NCBI RefSeq assembly: GCF_022662375.1
Contig: NZ_JAKNQL010000001.1
Location: 682,001-746,000, forward strand
DNA length: 64,000 nt
From: Pseudomonas sp. CROZ-RG-20F-R04-15
GTDB taxonomy: Bacteria; Pseudomonadota; Gammaproteobacteria; Pseudomonadales; Pseudomonadaceae
Reading direction: 5' to 3'
Part shown: piece after piece, positions 1-7,895 of the stretch
Layout: each line of letters begins with the position of its first letter
How positions within the stretch are numbered: position 1 is the first letter of the stretch
Program-made: the position numbers and the translations under genes
The notes under the pieces: generated by a model
What the model was told of the DNA's origin: nothing
What the model saw: only the letters and a program-made list of their open reading frames with translations
The model's database searches: none

Positions 1-45
1 GAAGATCAGCCGCGTCAGGGCTTGTGGGTCGATATCGAGATCTGA
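1..45 (+). CDS. C-terminal end of an unidentified protein (partial)
   Basis: An open frame runs in from the left edge and ends at a TGA at 43-45. Only the last 14 residues (EDQPRQGLWVDIEI) are visible. That is too little to identify the family. The frame and codon use look like real coding sequence. Confidence 0.5.
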   Translation, partial: EDQPRQGLWVDIEI

Positions 46-142
46 TCTTCGGCTGGTCAGCGCTGGTGTGACGTTGCATTATTGACGCGGTCCTGCCGGT
101 GATGTGGCAGTTGTGATCCTTTACTGCGATGTACTGAATGCC

Positions 143-304
143 ATGAGCCAAGACGACAAACTGATCGACCTCAGCACTGAGCGCGCGAAGCGGGTGCATG
201 ACATAAAAGAGAAGCGCCTGAACGAAGTGCGCCAGGCCTTCGAGCAGGCGATGCCGCTGGGAAAAACCAGGAAAAAGTCGAAGAACAAGCCGAAAAAGCG
301 TTGA
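143..304 (+). CDS. Small basic hypothetical protein, 53 aa
   Basis: This short frame starts MSQDDKLIDLSTERAKRVHDI and ends in a very basic lysine/arginine tail. The amino-terminal two thirds is charged and predicted helical. No membrane segment or signal peptide is seen. A GTG at 104 could extend it by 13 residues, but that extension is hydrophobic and unlike the rest, so I prefer the ATG at 143. No strong Shine-Dalgarno is visible. I do not recognise a function; the basic tail would suit nucleic acid or ribosome contact, which is inference only. Confidence 0.6.
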   Translation: MSQDDKLIDLSTERAKRVHDIKEKRLNEVRQAFEQAMPLGKTRKKSKNKPKKR

Positions 305-370
305 TCTGCCCCTGCATCCTTTGATGCAGGTCATTTAATTCCCCTCCTTTATCTCCCTTCCTTGCTGGTA

Positions 371-384
371 TTGATCCCGGTCAA
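371..384 (+). promoter_or_regulatory. ANR/FNR-type box upstream of ccoM
   Basis: TTGATCCCGGTCAA matches the TTGAT-N4-ATCAA consensus of the oxygen-sensing regulator ANR at all but one position. It lies 66 bp upstream of the ccoM start, a suitable place for activation under low oxygen. Confidence 0.7.
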
Positions 385-449
385 TTTGTGCGTCTGTGTG
401 TTTGGTAACTTAGGTCCATCGCAGCAGAGCAGGGGCCAGGAGGCCAGTC

Positions 450-563
450 ATGTTTTTCGATAACGTGGTGTTTGCCGGGGTCCTGACTGTAGGGCTGATG
501 GTTCTGTTTTTTGCAGGGTTTGGATTTTTTATCTGGAAGGATGCGAATAAGCGCAAGAAGTGA
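450..563 (+). CDS. ccoM: CcoM-like small subunit of cbb3 cytochrome oxidase, 37 aa
   Basis: This 37-residue frame encodes a single hydrophobic helix (about residues 7-29) between a short acidic start (MFFDNVV) and a basic end (WKDANKRKK). Length, the NVV-AGV-TVGLM start of the helix and the IWKD end agree with my memory of CcoM, the single-helix accessory subunit of Pseudomonas cbb3 oxidases, which sits in the inner membrane and supports oxidase assembly or stability. The start follows an AGGAGG-like purine run (439-444). An ANR box lies upstream and a strong terminator downstream, so it is a monocistronic unit with low-oxygen control. It would be missed by any 60-codon cut-off. Identity rests on pattern memory, not on alignment. 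Confidence 0.72.
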   Translation: MFFDNVVFAGVLTVGLMVLFFAGFGFFIWKDANKRKK

Positions 564-596
564 TTCTTCTGGATTGATGAGCACGCAAGGCATTTT

Positions 597-624
597 GGGG
601 CGACTTCGGTTGCCCCTTTTTTTT
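597..624 (+). terminator. Rho-independent terminator of ccoM
   Basis: GGGGCGAC and GTTGCCCC form an 8-bp stem (one G-U pair) around a stable TTCG tetraloop, followed directly by eight T residues. It sits 33 bp after the ccoM stop. Confidence 0.9.
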
Positions 625-670
625 GCCTTGGCGGCCTGTGGGCCGACCATGTTGTGGGTGTGCTTTGTGA

Positions 671-1488
671 ATATCCGTTGCTGCGGTAACGGCTGCTTAG
701 GGTTCCGCCCTTACGGCGGGTCACCTTTTCCAAACGCCGAAAAGGTAACCCAAAAGGCTTGCTCCTGCGTTCGGCCCGCTCGCTGGGGCTCGGGGTTCCT
801 TCGCTCCGGGATCGATCCGGGCGCAGCGCCTACGGTTTGCTGCGCTGCACCTCCTCTCGCTGTGTTTGGCTGCGCCAAACGGTCGCTGCGCTCCCACGCC
901 CGGATCAATCCCTCCGCTCAGCCTGCCGATGTCGCCCGTGGATCAAGATCAAGATCAAGAGCAGGCGAGCTGACACTCGGCCTATTGAGTGGTGAAGAGC
1001 GCGGGTGTTCGGCTTTTGATTTGCGTTGTTGCTGCCCCTCACCCCGGCCCTCTCCCGAGGGAGAGGGAGCCGATTTGTGAGCCTTTCAGAATCTGAGTTC
1101 AACGCGATATCGCACGTCGGCGTACCTCTCCCAAACACCTAGATCAGTCCCCTCTCCCTCCGGGAGAGGGCTAGGGTGAGGGGCTTTGATCTGGCTTTTG
1201 ATCTTGCTTCGGCTTTTGATTTTTCGCCCCATCGGCAGGCCGAGCGTAGGTGTCCATCCGGGGGTAGGCGCGCAGCGCCGTGCGGCGCAGCCGCATTCAT
1301 CGAGAGGAGGTGCAGCGAAGCAAACCGTAGGCGATGCCCCCGGATGGACACCGTAGCGAGGGAACACTGAGCCTCAGCGAAGTGCCGTACGCCGGGGGAA
1401 GCCTTTTTGGTTACTTTTTCGGCGTTTGGAAAAAGTGACCCGTCGTAAGGGCGGAACCCTAATCAGCCGTTACCGCAGCAACGGATAT
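671..1488. repeat. About 820-bp composite inverted-repeat island
   Basis: The outer arms (about 671-768 and 1393-1488) are near-perfect inverted copies, beginning ATATCCGTTGCTGCGGTAAC on each strand. Second-level inverted segments follow inside (about 770-930 against 1230-1390). A separate smaller repeat (1036-1183) sits in the centre. Several reading frames cross the island, but all are repeat-derived and show no protein-family features. The stretch therefore holds repeats rather than genes. Confidence 0.8.
1036..1183. repeat. CCCTCACCC element, copy 1 of 4
   Basis: About 150 bp bounded by inverted ends CCCCTCACCCCGGCCCTCTC and its reverse form ending AGGGTGAGGGG. The centre carries a CACGTCGGCGTA block. 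Other copies are at 24976, 39438 and 63556. There is no transposase, so it looks like a MITE-type element, here nested in a larger inverted repeat. Confidence 0.8.
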
Positions 1489-1510
1489 GCCCACAAACCC
1501 AAACCCCAAA

Positions 1511-1544
1511 AAACAAAAAAGGCGCGATCCTCTCGAATCGCGCC
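1511..1544 (-). terminator. Terminator of pitA
   Basis: GGCGCGAT and ATCGCGCC (1521-1544) form an 8-bp GC-rich stem. The A-rich run at 1511-1520 gives the T tract when read on the minus strand, just beyond the pitA stop. Confidence 0.88.
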
Positions 1545-1565
1545 TTTCTCATGTGCCGCTATCTA

Positions 1566-3041
1566 TCAACTACCCAGCGCCTTCGAAGCCAGCCAGAACA
1601 ACCCGGCCGACAGCGCAACAGTCGCCGGCAAGGTCAACACCCACGCCAGCAGAATGGTACGAACGGTGCCGCCTTGCAGGCCGCTTTTGTTGGCGACCAT
1701 GGTGCCAGCCACACCCGAGGACAGAACGTGAGTGGTGGACACTGGCAGGCTGAAGATGTTGGCCAGGCCAATCATGGTGGCAGCAGTGATCTGAGCCGAC
1801 ATGCCTTGGGCATAGGTCATGCCTTGCTTGCCGATCTTCTCGCCGATCGTCAGTACCACACGTTTCCAGCCGACCATGGTGCCCAGACCCAAGGCCAGTG
1901 CCACCGCCAGAATCACCCAGAACGGGGCGTATTCGGTGGTGGTGGTCAGGTCTTTGCGCAGCTTGTCCAGGTCAGCCTTTTCGCGGGACTCAAGGCCCGG
2001 CAGCTTGGCGACTTTCTTCGCGGTGTCGTCCAGACACAGCAGGTAGCGACGAACTTCGATGCGGCTTTCAGACGGCAGCGAGTGGTAGTCCGTTACCCCT
2101 TTAAGGGTGTGCAGCAAGGCAGCGATGGTCGGTTCGGTCTGCTGCGGGTTGCAGCTGAATTTTTCCGGCAGGTCGCCTTCGACACTTTTGCCCAATGCCA
2201 GGAACTCGCCGAGGGTGGCGGAGTTACGCTGGTAGAACTGGCTCAGGTGCAGCGTCGCATCGCGAGTACGTTCGATCTGGTAGGTGGTGCTGTTCAGGTC
2301 GAGCACGAACTGTGCGGGCACGATACCGATCAGCACGAGCATGATCAGGCCGATACCTTTCTGACCGTCGTTGGATCCGTGCACGAAGCTCATGGCCATG
2401 GCGGACATGATCAACATCAGGCGGTTCCAGAATGGAGGGTGCTTCTTGTCGTCGATCTTGCGACGCTGTTCCGGCGTCTTGTGCATCTTCGACAGCGGGC
2501 GCCACCATTTAAGGCCGATCAGCACCAGTGCCGCGACCAGGAAACCCGCCATCGGCGAGAACACCAGCGAGGCGCCGATATCGATCGCTTTCTGCCAGTT
2601 CACGCCATCGGCCAACGGAATATCGTTGATCAAGGCGTTGGCCAGGCCGACACCGAGGATCGAGCCGATCAAGGTGTGCGAGCTGGAAGCCGGGATACCG
2701 AAGTACCAGGTGCCCAGGTTCCAGGCGATTGCCGCGGCGAGCAACGAGAACACCATCGCCAGACCATGGCCGGTGTTCACATTGATCAGCAGTTCAACCG
2801 GGAGCAAATGGACGATGGCATACGCCACGCCAACGCCACCCAGCAGCACGCCGAGGAAATTGAACACACCGGAAAAGAACACCGCCAGGTGGGGCGGCAT
2901 GGCTTTGGTGTAGATAACAGTGGCTACCGCGTTAGCGGTGTCATGAAATCCATTGATGAACTCGAAGGCGAGGACAAACGTCAGGGCGAGCAAGAGGCTC
3001 ACAAGCACCCAAGCATCCAGTTCGCTGAATAAATCGATCAT
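1566..3041 (-). CDS. pitA: Low-affinity inorganic phosphate transporter, PiT family
   Basis: This 491-residue integral membrane protein carries the PiT signature GFHDTANAVATVIYT near residues 31-45. The second copy of the inverted duplication appears as SFVHGSNDGQKGIG near residue 220. Ten or more hydrophobic segments and a long central cytoplasmic loop fit the family, which imports metal-phosphate with protons across the inner membrane. Length matches bacterial PitA. The gene stands alone, with its own terminator and a long upstream region in which I found no convincing Pho box. The alternative, a sulfate or other PiT paralogue, is less likely. Confidence 0.93.
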   Translation of the reverse strand: MIDLFSELDAWVLVSLLLALTFVLAFEFINGFHDTANAVATVIYTKAMPPHLAVFFSGVFNFLGVLLGGVGVAYAIVHLLPVELLINVNTGHGLAMVFSLLAAAIAWNLGTWYFGIPASSSHTLIGSILGVGLANALINDIPLADGVNWQKAIDIGASLVFSPMAGFLVAALVLIGLKWWRPLSKMHKTPEQRRKIDDKKHPPFWNRLMLIMSAMAMSFVHGSNDGQKGIGLIMLVLIGIVPAQFVLDLNSTTYQIERTRDATLHLSQFYQRNSATLGEFLALGKSVEGDLPEKFSCNPQQTEPTIAALLHTLKGVTDYHSLPSESRIEVRRYLLCLDDTAKKVAKLPGLESREKADLDKLRKDLTTTTEYAPFWVILAVALALGLGTMVGWKRVVLTIGEKIGKQGMTYAQGMSAQITAATMIGLANIFSLPVSTTHVLSSGVAGTMVANKSGLQGGTVRTILLAWVLTLPATVALSAGLFWLASKALGS

Positions 3042-3414
3042 GAAGGTTTTCTGACCCGGTCGTAAGGGGGCGCGATTATGCCAGAAAAGACTGGAAATCG
3101 ATCCCCTACCTGCTCATCGGTTACACACTTCTTCGATTTAATTTGTTGCAGCGCATGAAAACCAAGCGTTGTGCAGGGTTTTTCAAGTGGTTGATTTACT
3201 TGATAAAACACTGAATTTACAGATGATTTAAGCGAGGCAACAAGGTCTCAAACGCTTGTCTGAAATATCTGTGAAACCTGTAGGACGCCCGTTCTCAGTC
3301 GGCCAGACCGGGTCATGGCCGCTGCCCGCGGGTAGCGGGCGCGCAAGGCATCGTCGTTCCACCGCGCTTGTAACCGGTGTGGACGCAAACCTTCAAAAGA
3401 TCGAGAACCGAGGC
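3042..3414. other. Intergenic region upstream of pitA
   Basis: This region is expected to hold the pitA promoter. It contains one GC hairpin (GCCCGC/GCGGGC near 3325-3341), a possible terminator for the minus-strand small gene that follows. I see no RNA gene or further open frame. Confidence 0.5.
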
Positions 3415-3615
3415 TCAAGGCTCTTCGGGTTTCAGTTCTTCTTCCATCTTTTTAAGTTCTTGCTGGAAAACCTGATCCTGAACGGTCGGGCGTTTGCGCC
3501 ACGCTTTGCGTTCCGGTTCGGGCTGAGCGGCGTAGGTGGTGACTTCCCCGCCGTAAACTTCCTTGTAACGTTGTTCCTGGCGCTCAAGTTCCGCGCGCAG
3601 TTCGTCTTTCGTCAC
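3415..3615 (-). CDS. Hypothetical charged protein, 66 aa
   Basis: I start this gene at a GTG (3613-3615) preceded by AGGTAG eight bases away; the frame upstream does not look coding. The product is very rich in glutamate, lysine, arginine and glutamine, with predicted helices at residues 2-18 and 47-64 and no membrane segment. It looks like a small soluble helical protein of the kind conserved among Pseudomonas. I do not recognise a function. Confidence 0.6.
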   Translation of the reverse strand: MTKDELRAELERQEQRYKEVYGGEVTTYAAQPEPERKAWRKRPTVQDQVFQQELKKMEEELKPEEP

Positions 3616-4149
3616 AGTGCTACCTGTATGAGTTGAGTTAAGTGTCTGGTGAAACGCACTGCAACGAATCGATTGAACGAACCCACCGAGCATCCAACAC
3701 CCGGACAGGCATTGGTGTAATCGGTGGGGCGATCAAGACTTCCGTGTTACAGGCGGCTACGGCACCAGATAAAAACTGACGCAGCATCAGTTTCCTGTTT
3801 CAGCGAGCGCAGGCGTTGCATGAGTAATGAGCGTCAGGCGCTGGCCGGGCTGTTGGTGATGGACATCACCTCAGCAGGTGGCGACCTCAGCGATTAAAAA
3901 CGAGGTGCCACTGAGGTGCATTATAGCGGTCGATTCAGGAATGACTATCTTTGCCAAGTTAAAAACGGTTCTGGATGTGTGATTGTTTTGTGACTCGCAA
4001 CTTTTGTCGCTAGTTGCAGTGCGTAATGGCCGTTATTGGGCGAGCGATCGGTTTTTGGCGCCATTTAGTCGAACAACTAAGGCCGTGATTCGGATAACGG
4101 GAGAAGTTGAGTAAACCCCGAAAGAAGCATGAAACGGCCGTAACCGTTG
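3616..4149. other. Long intergenic region before pcaR
   Basis: More than 500 bp without a supported gene. There are short GC-rich dyads around 3850-3925 (repeated GAGGTG/CACCTC words) and a TATAGC-like -10 near 3922. A small RNA is possible but I cannot support one. The right end leads into the PcaR operator. Confidence 0.35.
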
Positions 4150-4152
4150 ATT

Positions 4153-4182
4153 GCGATTATCGGTCGACGGTTCGATAATCGC
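4153..4182 (+). promoter_or_regulatory. PcaR-type operator before pcaR
   Basis: GCGATTATCG and CGATAATCGC are perfect inverted copies separated by 10 bp. The right half belongs to GTTCGATAATCGCCC (4170-4184), one base from the GTTCGATAATCGCAC box I recall for PcaR. The site lies 85 bp before pcaR, which fits autoregulation. Confidence 0.75.
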
Positions 4183-4267
4183 CCAATGTTGCAGGTCTGA
4201 TGCTTGTGCATTTGTCGGCAAGCCGCTTGTATAGCCCATTGATCCGTGCGGGATAAAAGGACAAGAA

Positions 4268-5110
4268 ATGAACGATCAAATGCGCAATTCCTTCACCTCT
4301 GTGGCGCCGCCGATCGTCGCCTCGCCGGCCAAACGCATCCAGGCGCTGACCGGTGATCCGGACTTCATGACCTCGCTGGCCCGGGGCCTGGCGGTGGTGC
4401 AGGCGTTTCAGGAGCGCAAGCGTCATCTGACCATCGCCCAGATCAGCCACCGCACGGAAATTCCCCGCGCCGCCGTGCGTCGTTGCCTGCATACGCTGAT
4501 CAAGCTCGGTTATGCGACCACCGACGGGCGCACCTATTCATTGTTGCCGAAAGTCCTGACCCTCGGTCACGCGTATCTGTCGTCGACGCCATTGGCGGTA
4601 TCCGCCCAGCCTTATCTGGACCGGATGAGCGAGCAACTGCACGAAGCCTGCAACATGGCCACACTGGAGGGTGATGACATCCTCTATATCGCGCGTTCGG
4701 CGACGACTCAGCGGTTGATTTCGGTGGACCTGTCAGTGGGTGGGCGCTTGCCAGCGTATTGCACGTCGATGGGGCGGATTCTGCTGGCGGCACTTGATGA
4801 CACGTCGCTGCGCGAATACCTCGATCACGCCGAACTGGTGGCCAAGACCAGTCGCACGATCCATACGCCAGACGCTTTGCTCGAATGCCTGCAAGAAGTG
4901 CGGCAGCAGGGCTGGTGCATCGTCGATCAGGAACTGGAACAGGGTCTGCGCTCGATTGCCGTGCCGGTCTACGACGCTTCCGGCCAGGTTGTTGCAGCGC
5001 TCAACGTCAGTACCCACGCCGGTCGCGTCAGCCGTACCGAGCTGGAACAACGCTTTCTGCCGGGCCTGCTCAGCGCCAGTCGCGACCTCAGTGCGCAGCT
5101 GTTCGCCTGA
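4268..5110 (+). CDS. pcaR: IclR-family regulator PcaR
   Basis: This 280-residue protein has an amino-terminal winged helix-turn-helix (about residues 37-90, with RGLAVVQAF and IPRAAVRRCLHTL) and a carboxy-terminal IclR effector domain (about 105-278) ending in DLSAQL. PcaR responds to beta-ketoadipate and activates the pca genes. It heads the cluster, is followed by pcaK in the same direction, and has PcaR-type boxes on both sides. The start is preceded by AAAGGACAAG. Identity is very secure from context and from the DPDFMTSLARGLAV block. Confidence 0.95.
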   Translation: MNDQMRNSFTSVAPPIVASPAKRIQALTGDPDFMTSLARGLAVVQAFQERKRHLTIAQISHRTEIPRAAVRRCLHTLIKLGYATTDGRTYSLLPKVLTLGHAYLSSTPLAVSAQPYLDRMSEQLHEACNMATLEGDDILYIARSATTQRLISVDLSVGGRLPAYCTSMGRILLAALDDTSLREYLDHAELVAKTSRTIHTPDALLECLQEVRQQGWCIVDQELEQGLRSIAVPVYDASGQVVAALNVSTHAGRVSRTELEQRFLPGLLSASRDLSAQLFA

Positions 5111-5117
5111 TGAAGCT

Positions 5118-5150
5118 GTTCGATAAACGCACAGTGTTGCGTTTATCGAA
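5118..5150 (+). promoter_or_regulatory. PcaR-type operator before pcaK
   Basis: TTCGATAAACGCA (5119-5131) and TGCGTTTATCGAA (5138-5150) form a perfect 13-bp inverted repeat with a 6-bp spacer. The left arm extended by a base on each side is GTTCGATAAACGCAC, one base from the PcaR box. The stem could also act as a weak terminator for pcaR. Confidence 0.72.
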
Positions 5151-5261
5151 TTGACGCTAAAACCCCCGGATCATTAATGTCGCGGCAGCGTCATCCGGCG
5201 CTGATGTGAATGAGCCCGCCGGACTGCCGACTCCCATAATAATGACAAGAGGCAACTCACC

Positions 5262-5324
5262 ATGCGCACGCTCCCCGACTGTCTCCGCTCCAACCGCTGT
5301 TGTCGGGTTCACCGCAACGCCTGA
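5262..5324 (+). CDS. Possible 20-aa leader peptide upstream of pcaK
   Basis: An ATG preceded by AAGAGG at nine bases opens a 20-codon frame with an RCC-R motif and three cysteines. It ends 80 bp before pcaK. Position and a good ribosome site suggest a leader or upstream frame that might tune pcaK translation. It is too short for coding statistics and could be chance. Confidence 0.3.
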   Translation: MRTLPDCLRSNRCCRVHRNA

Positions 5325-5404
5325 TTCCAACCTTCTATTCTTGTAGCTGTGCCGCTCTCTGGCCGGCCGCCGTTCGACTGCGTTTTTTGCGTGGAATAAA
5401 AATA

Positions 5405-6751
5405 ATGAACCAGCCTCAGTCCGCTGTGGGTAACTGCCTCGACGTGCAGACCTTCATCAATGCCCAACCGATCTCGCGCTATCAGTGGCGGGTGGTGATC
5501 CTGTGTTTCCTGATTGTCTTCCTCGATGGCCTCGACACCGCCGCGATGGGCTTCATTGCCCCGGCGCTGTCGCAGGACTGGGGCATCGACCGCGCCAGCC
5601 TCGGCCCGGTGATGAGTGCGGCGTTGATCGGCATGGTTTTCGGCGCACTGGGTTCCGGCCCTTTGGCTGACCGCTTCGGGCGCAAAGTGGTACTCGTTGG
5701 CGCGGTGGTTCTGTTCGGTGCTTTCAGCCTGGCGTCAGCGTACAGCACCAATGTTGAACAACTGCTGGTGCTGCGCTTCCTCACTGGCCTTGGCTTGGGC
5801 GCAGGGATGCCGAATGCCACAACTCTGCTCTCGGAATACACCCCGGAGCGCAAGAAGTCGCTGCTGGTGACCAGCATGTTCTGCGGTTTCAACCTCGGCA
5901 TGGCCGGTGGCGGGTTTATTTCCGCCAAGCTGATACCCGCGTTCGGCTGGCACAGCCTGTTGTTGATCGGTGGGATTTTGCCGCTGATCCTCGCGGTGGT
6001 GCTGCTGTTCTGGTTGCCGGAATCGGCGCGCTATCTGGTCGTGCGCAATCGTGGCACCGACAAAATCCGCAAGACCCTGGCGCCGATTGATCCAGTCACT
6101 GTCGCCCAAGCCTCGAGTTTCAGTGTGCCGGAACAGAAAACCGTCAAGGCGCGTAACGTGTTCGCAGTGATCTTCTCCGGCACATACAGCACTGGCACCT
6201 TGCTGCTGTGGCTGACTTATTTCATGGGCCTGGTGATTGTCTATCTGCTGACCAGTTGGCTGCCGACGTTGATGCGTGACAGCGGCGCGAGCATGGAGCA
6301 AGCCGCATTCATCGGTGCGTTGTTCCAGTTCGGCGGGGTGTTGAGCGCTGTCGGTGTGGGATGGGCGATGGATCGCTTCAATCCGCACAAGGTCATCGGC
6401 ACTTTTTACCTGCTGGCCGGGGTGTTTGCCTACGCGGTGGGGCAGAGCCTGGGCAACATTACCTTGCTGGCGACCTTGGTGCTGGTGGCAGGGATGTGCG
6501 TGAACGGCGCGCAATCGGCGATGCCGTCGCTGGCGGCGCGGTTTTATCCGACTCAGGGGCGGGCGACCGGGGTCTCGTGGATGCTGGGGATTGGCCGGTT
6601 CGGCGCGATTCTCGGGGCGTGGATGGGCGCGACGTTGTTGGGCCTGGGCTGGAATTTCGAGCAGGTGTTGACGGCGTTGGTGATTCCGGCGGCATTGGCC
6701 ACCACGGCGGTGGTGATCAAAGGCATGGTCAGTCATGCGGATGCGACTTGA
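5405..6751 (+). CDS. pcaK: 4-hydroxybenzoate/protocatechuate transporter, MFS
   Basis: This 448-residue, 12-helix major facilitator has the DGLDTAAMGFIAPAL helix-1 motif of the aromatic acid:H+ symporter family and the loop 2-3 motif GPLADRFGRK. It takes up 4-hydroxybenzoate and protocatechuate through the inner membrane. I start at the ATG at 5405 (GGAAT before it, sequence MNQPQSAVGN). A longer frame from 5300 has an atypical cysteine-rich extension. It lies between pcaR and pcaI, with PcaR-type boxes before both it and pcaI, so it is probably its own transcription unit. Confidence 0.93.
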   Translation: MNQPQSAVGNCLDVQTFINAQPISRYQWRVVILCFLIVFLDGLDTAAMGFIAPALSQDWGIDRASLGPVMSAALIGMVFGALGSGPLADRFGRKVVLVGAVVLFGAFSLASAYSTNVEQLLVLRFLTGLGLGAGMPNATTLLSEYTPERKKSLLVTSMFCGFNLGMAGGGFISAKLIPAFGWHSLLLIGGILPLILAVVLLFWLPESARYLVVRNRGTDKIRKTLAPIDPVTVAQASSFSVPEQKTVKARNVFAVIFSGTYSTGTLLLWLTYFMGLVIVYLLTSWLPTLMRDSGASMEQAAFIGALFQFGGVLSAVGVGWAMDRFNPHKVIGTFYLLAGVFAYAVGQSLGNITLLATLVLVAGMCVNGAQSAMPSLAARFYPTQGRATGVSWMLGIGRFGAILGAWMGATLLGLGWNFEQVLTALVIPAALATTAVVIKGMVSHADAT

Positions 6752-6762
6752 GTATCAGCGCA

Positions 6763-6870
6763 TGATCGTTCCCACGCTCTGCGTGGGAACGCCTCAATAG
6801 ACGCTCTGCGTCTGCTTTAGGACGCGGAGCGTCCCGGGCTGCATTCCCACGCGGAGCGTGGGAACGATCA
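6763..6870. repeat. REP pair (GATCGTTCCCACGC family)
   Basis: TGATCGTTCCCACGCTCTGC at the left and its near inverse GCGGAGCGTGGGAACGATCA at the right flank a third, inner dyad (GACGCTCTGCGTC / GACGCGGAGCGTC). This is a different REP family from the sixteen GTGGGAGC REPINs of the window. It follows pcaK and may end its transcript. Confidence 0.8.
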
Positions 6871-6903
6871 AGGCAACACGGAACGATAGGCTGATAACAA
6901 TCT

Positions 6904-6937
6904 GTTCGATAAACGAACACTCAGTCGATTATCGGAT
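6904..6937 (+). promoter_or_regulatory. PcaR-type operator before pcaI
   Basis: GTTCGATAAACGAAC (6904-6918) is followed by CGATTATCGG (6926-6935), the inverse of the CGATAATCG core. This is the position where PcaR boxes are known to overlap the pcaI promoter in P. putida. Confidence 0.72.
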
Positions 6938-7037
6938 TGTTTGGTGATTTTCCCAGGCTTAATCTGCAGTGACTCCGGCGCTGAACCTCGCGCCTTTTTA
7001 TCACTGGCGATTCATTACAAAAACAGGAGCCCGCTCC

Positions 7038-7895
7038 ATGGCTGAGATCCTTTCGCTGCACGACGCGGTGAAGCAATTCGTCAACGACGGTGACACCGTC
7101 GCGCTCGAAGGCTTCACTCACCTGATCCCTACAGCAGCGGGTCATGAAATCATTCGTCAGGGCAAGAAAGATCTGACGCTGGTGCGGATGACACCTGACC
7201 TGATCTACGACCAACTGATCGGTGCAGGTTGCGCACGTAAACTGATTTTCTCCTGGGGCGGCAACCCGGGCGTCGGTTCGCTGCACCGTCTGCGCGACGC
7301 GGTCGAGAAGCAATGGCCGCACGCTCTCGAAATCGAAGAGCACAGCCACGCCGACCTGGCGAATGCCTACGTCGCCGGTGCATCTGGCCTACCGTTCGCG
7401 GTGCTGCGAGCCTACGCCGGTTCCGACCTGCCGAAGGTCAACCCGCTGATCAAAACCGTGACCTGCCCGTTCACCGGTGAAGTACTGGCGGCGGTGCCGT
7501 CGGTGCGTCCGGACGTGACCGTGATCCACGCACAGAAAGCCGACCGCCAGGGCAACGTGCTGCTGTGGGGTATTCTCGGTGTGCAGAAAGAAGCCGCTCT
7601 GGCCGCCAAGCGCTGCATCGTCACCGTTGAAGAAATCGTCGACAACCTCAACGCGCCGATGAACTCTTGCGTATTGCCGACCTGGGCCTTGAGCGCGGTT
7701 TGCCACGTACCCGGTGGTGCACATCCGTCCTACGCCCACGGTTACAACGAGCGCGACAATCGTTTCTATCAGGCGTGGGATCCGATCGCCCGCGACCGTG
7801 AGACGTTTACCGCGTGGATCAACGAATACATCCATGGCTGTGCTGACTTCAGCGCGTTTCAGGCCAAGTTGGCCGCTGCTTCGGAGGCCAAGTAA
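7038..7895 (+). CDS. pcaI: 3-oxoadipate CoA-transferase subunit A
   Basis: The 285-residue product moves CoA from succinyl-CoA to beta-ketoadipate together with PcaJ. The sequence (LEGFTHLIPTAAGHE near residue 23, FSWGGNPGVGS near 71) is of the longer glutaconate-CoA-transferase/CatI type, not the short type I recall from P. putida PcaI (about 230 residues). The start at 7038 has CAGGAG nine bases before it; an upstream in-frame extension is unlikely. The stop overlaps the pcaJ start by one base, so the two subunits are translationally coupled. Some annotations would name this catI. Confidence 0.9.
   Translation: MAEILSLHDAVKQFVNDGDTVALEGFTHLIPTAAGHEIIRQGKKDLTLVRMTPDLIYDQLIGAGCARKLIFSWGGNPGVGSLHRLRDAVEKQWPHALEIEEHSHADLANAYVAGASGLPFAVLRAYAGSDLPKVNPLIKTVTCPFTGEVLAAVPSVRPDVTVIHAQKADRQGNVLLWGILGVQKEAALAAKRCIVTVEEIVDNLNAPMNSCVLPTWALSAVCHVPGGAHPSYAHGYNERDNRFYQAWDPIARDRETFTAWINEYIHGCADFSAFQAKLAAASEAK

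Noticed and set aside
511-1080. 189-codon frame over the repeat island
   Set aside because: Begins inside ccoM and then consists of translated inverted repeat; proline/arginine-rich and not protein-like.
1551-3032. 493-codon plus-strand frame opposite pitA
   Set aside because: It is the exact antisense of pitA. The translation is histidine/glutamine/arginine-rich with no family features, a common artefact in high-GC genes.
3720-3930. Small RNA gene before pcaR
   Set aside because: Some dyads and a TATAGC-like word exist, but there is no terminator or known RNA consensus to support it.
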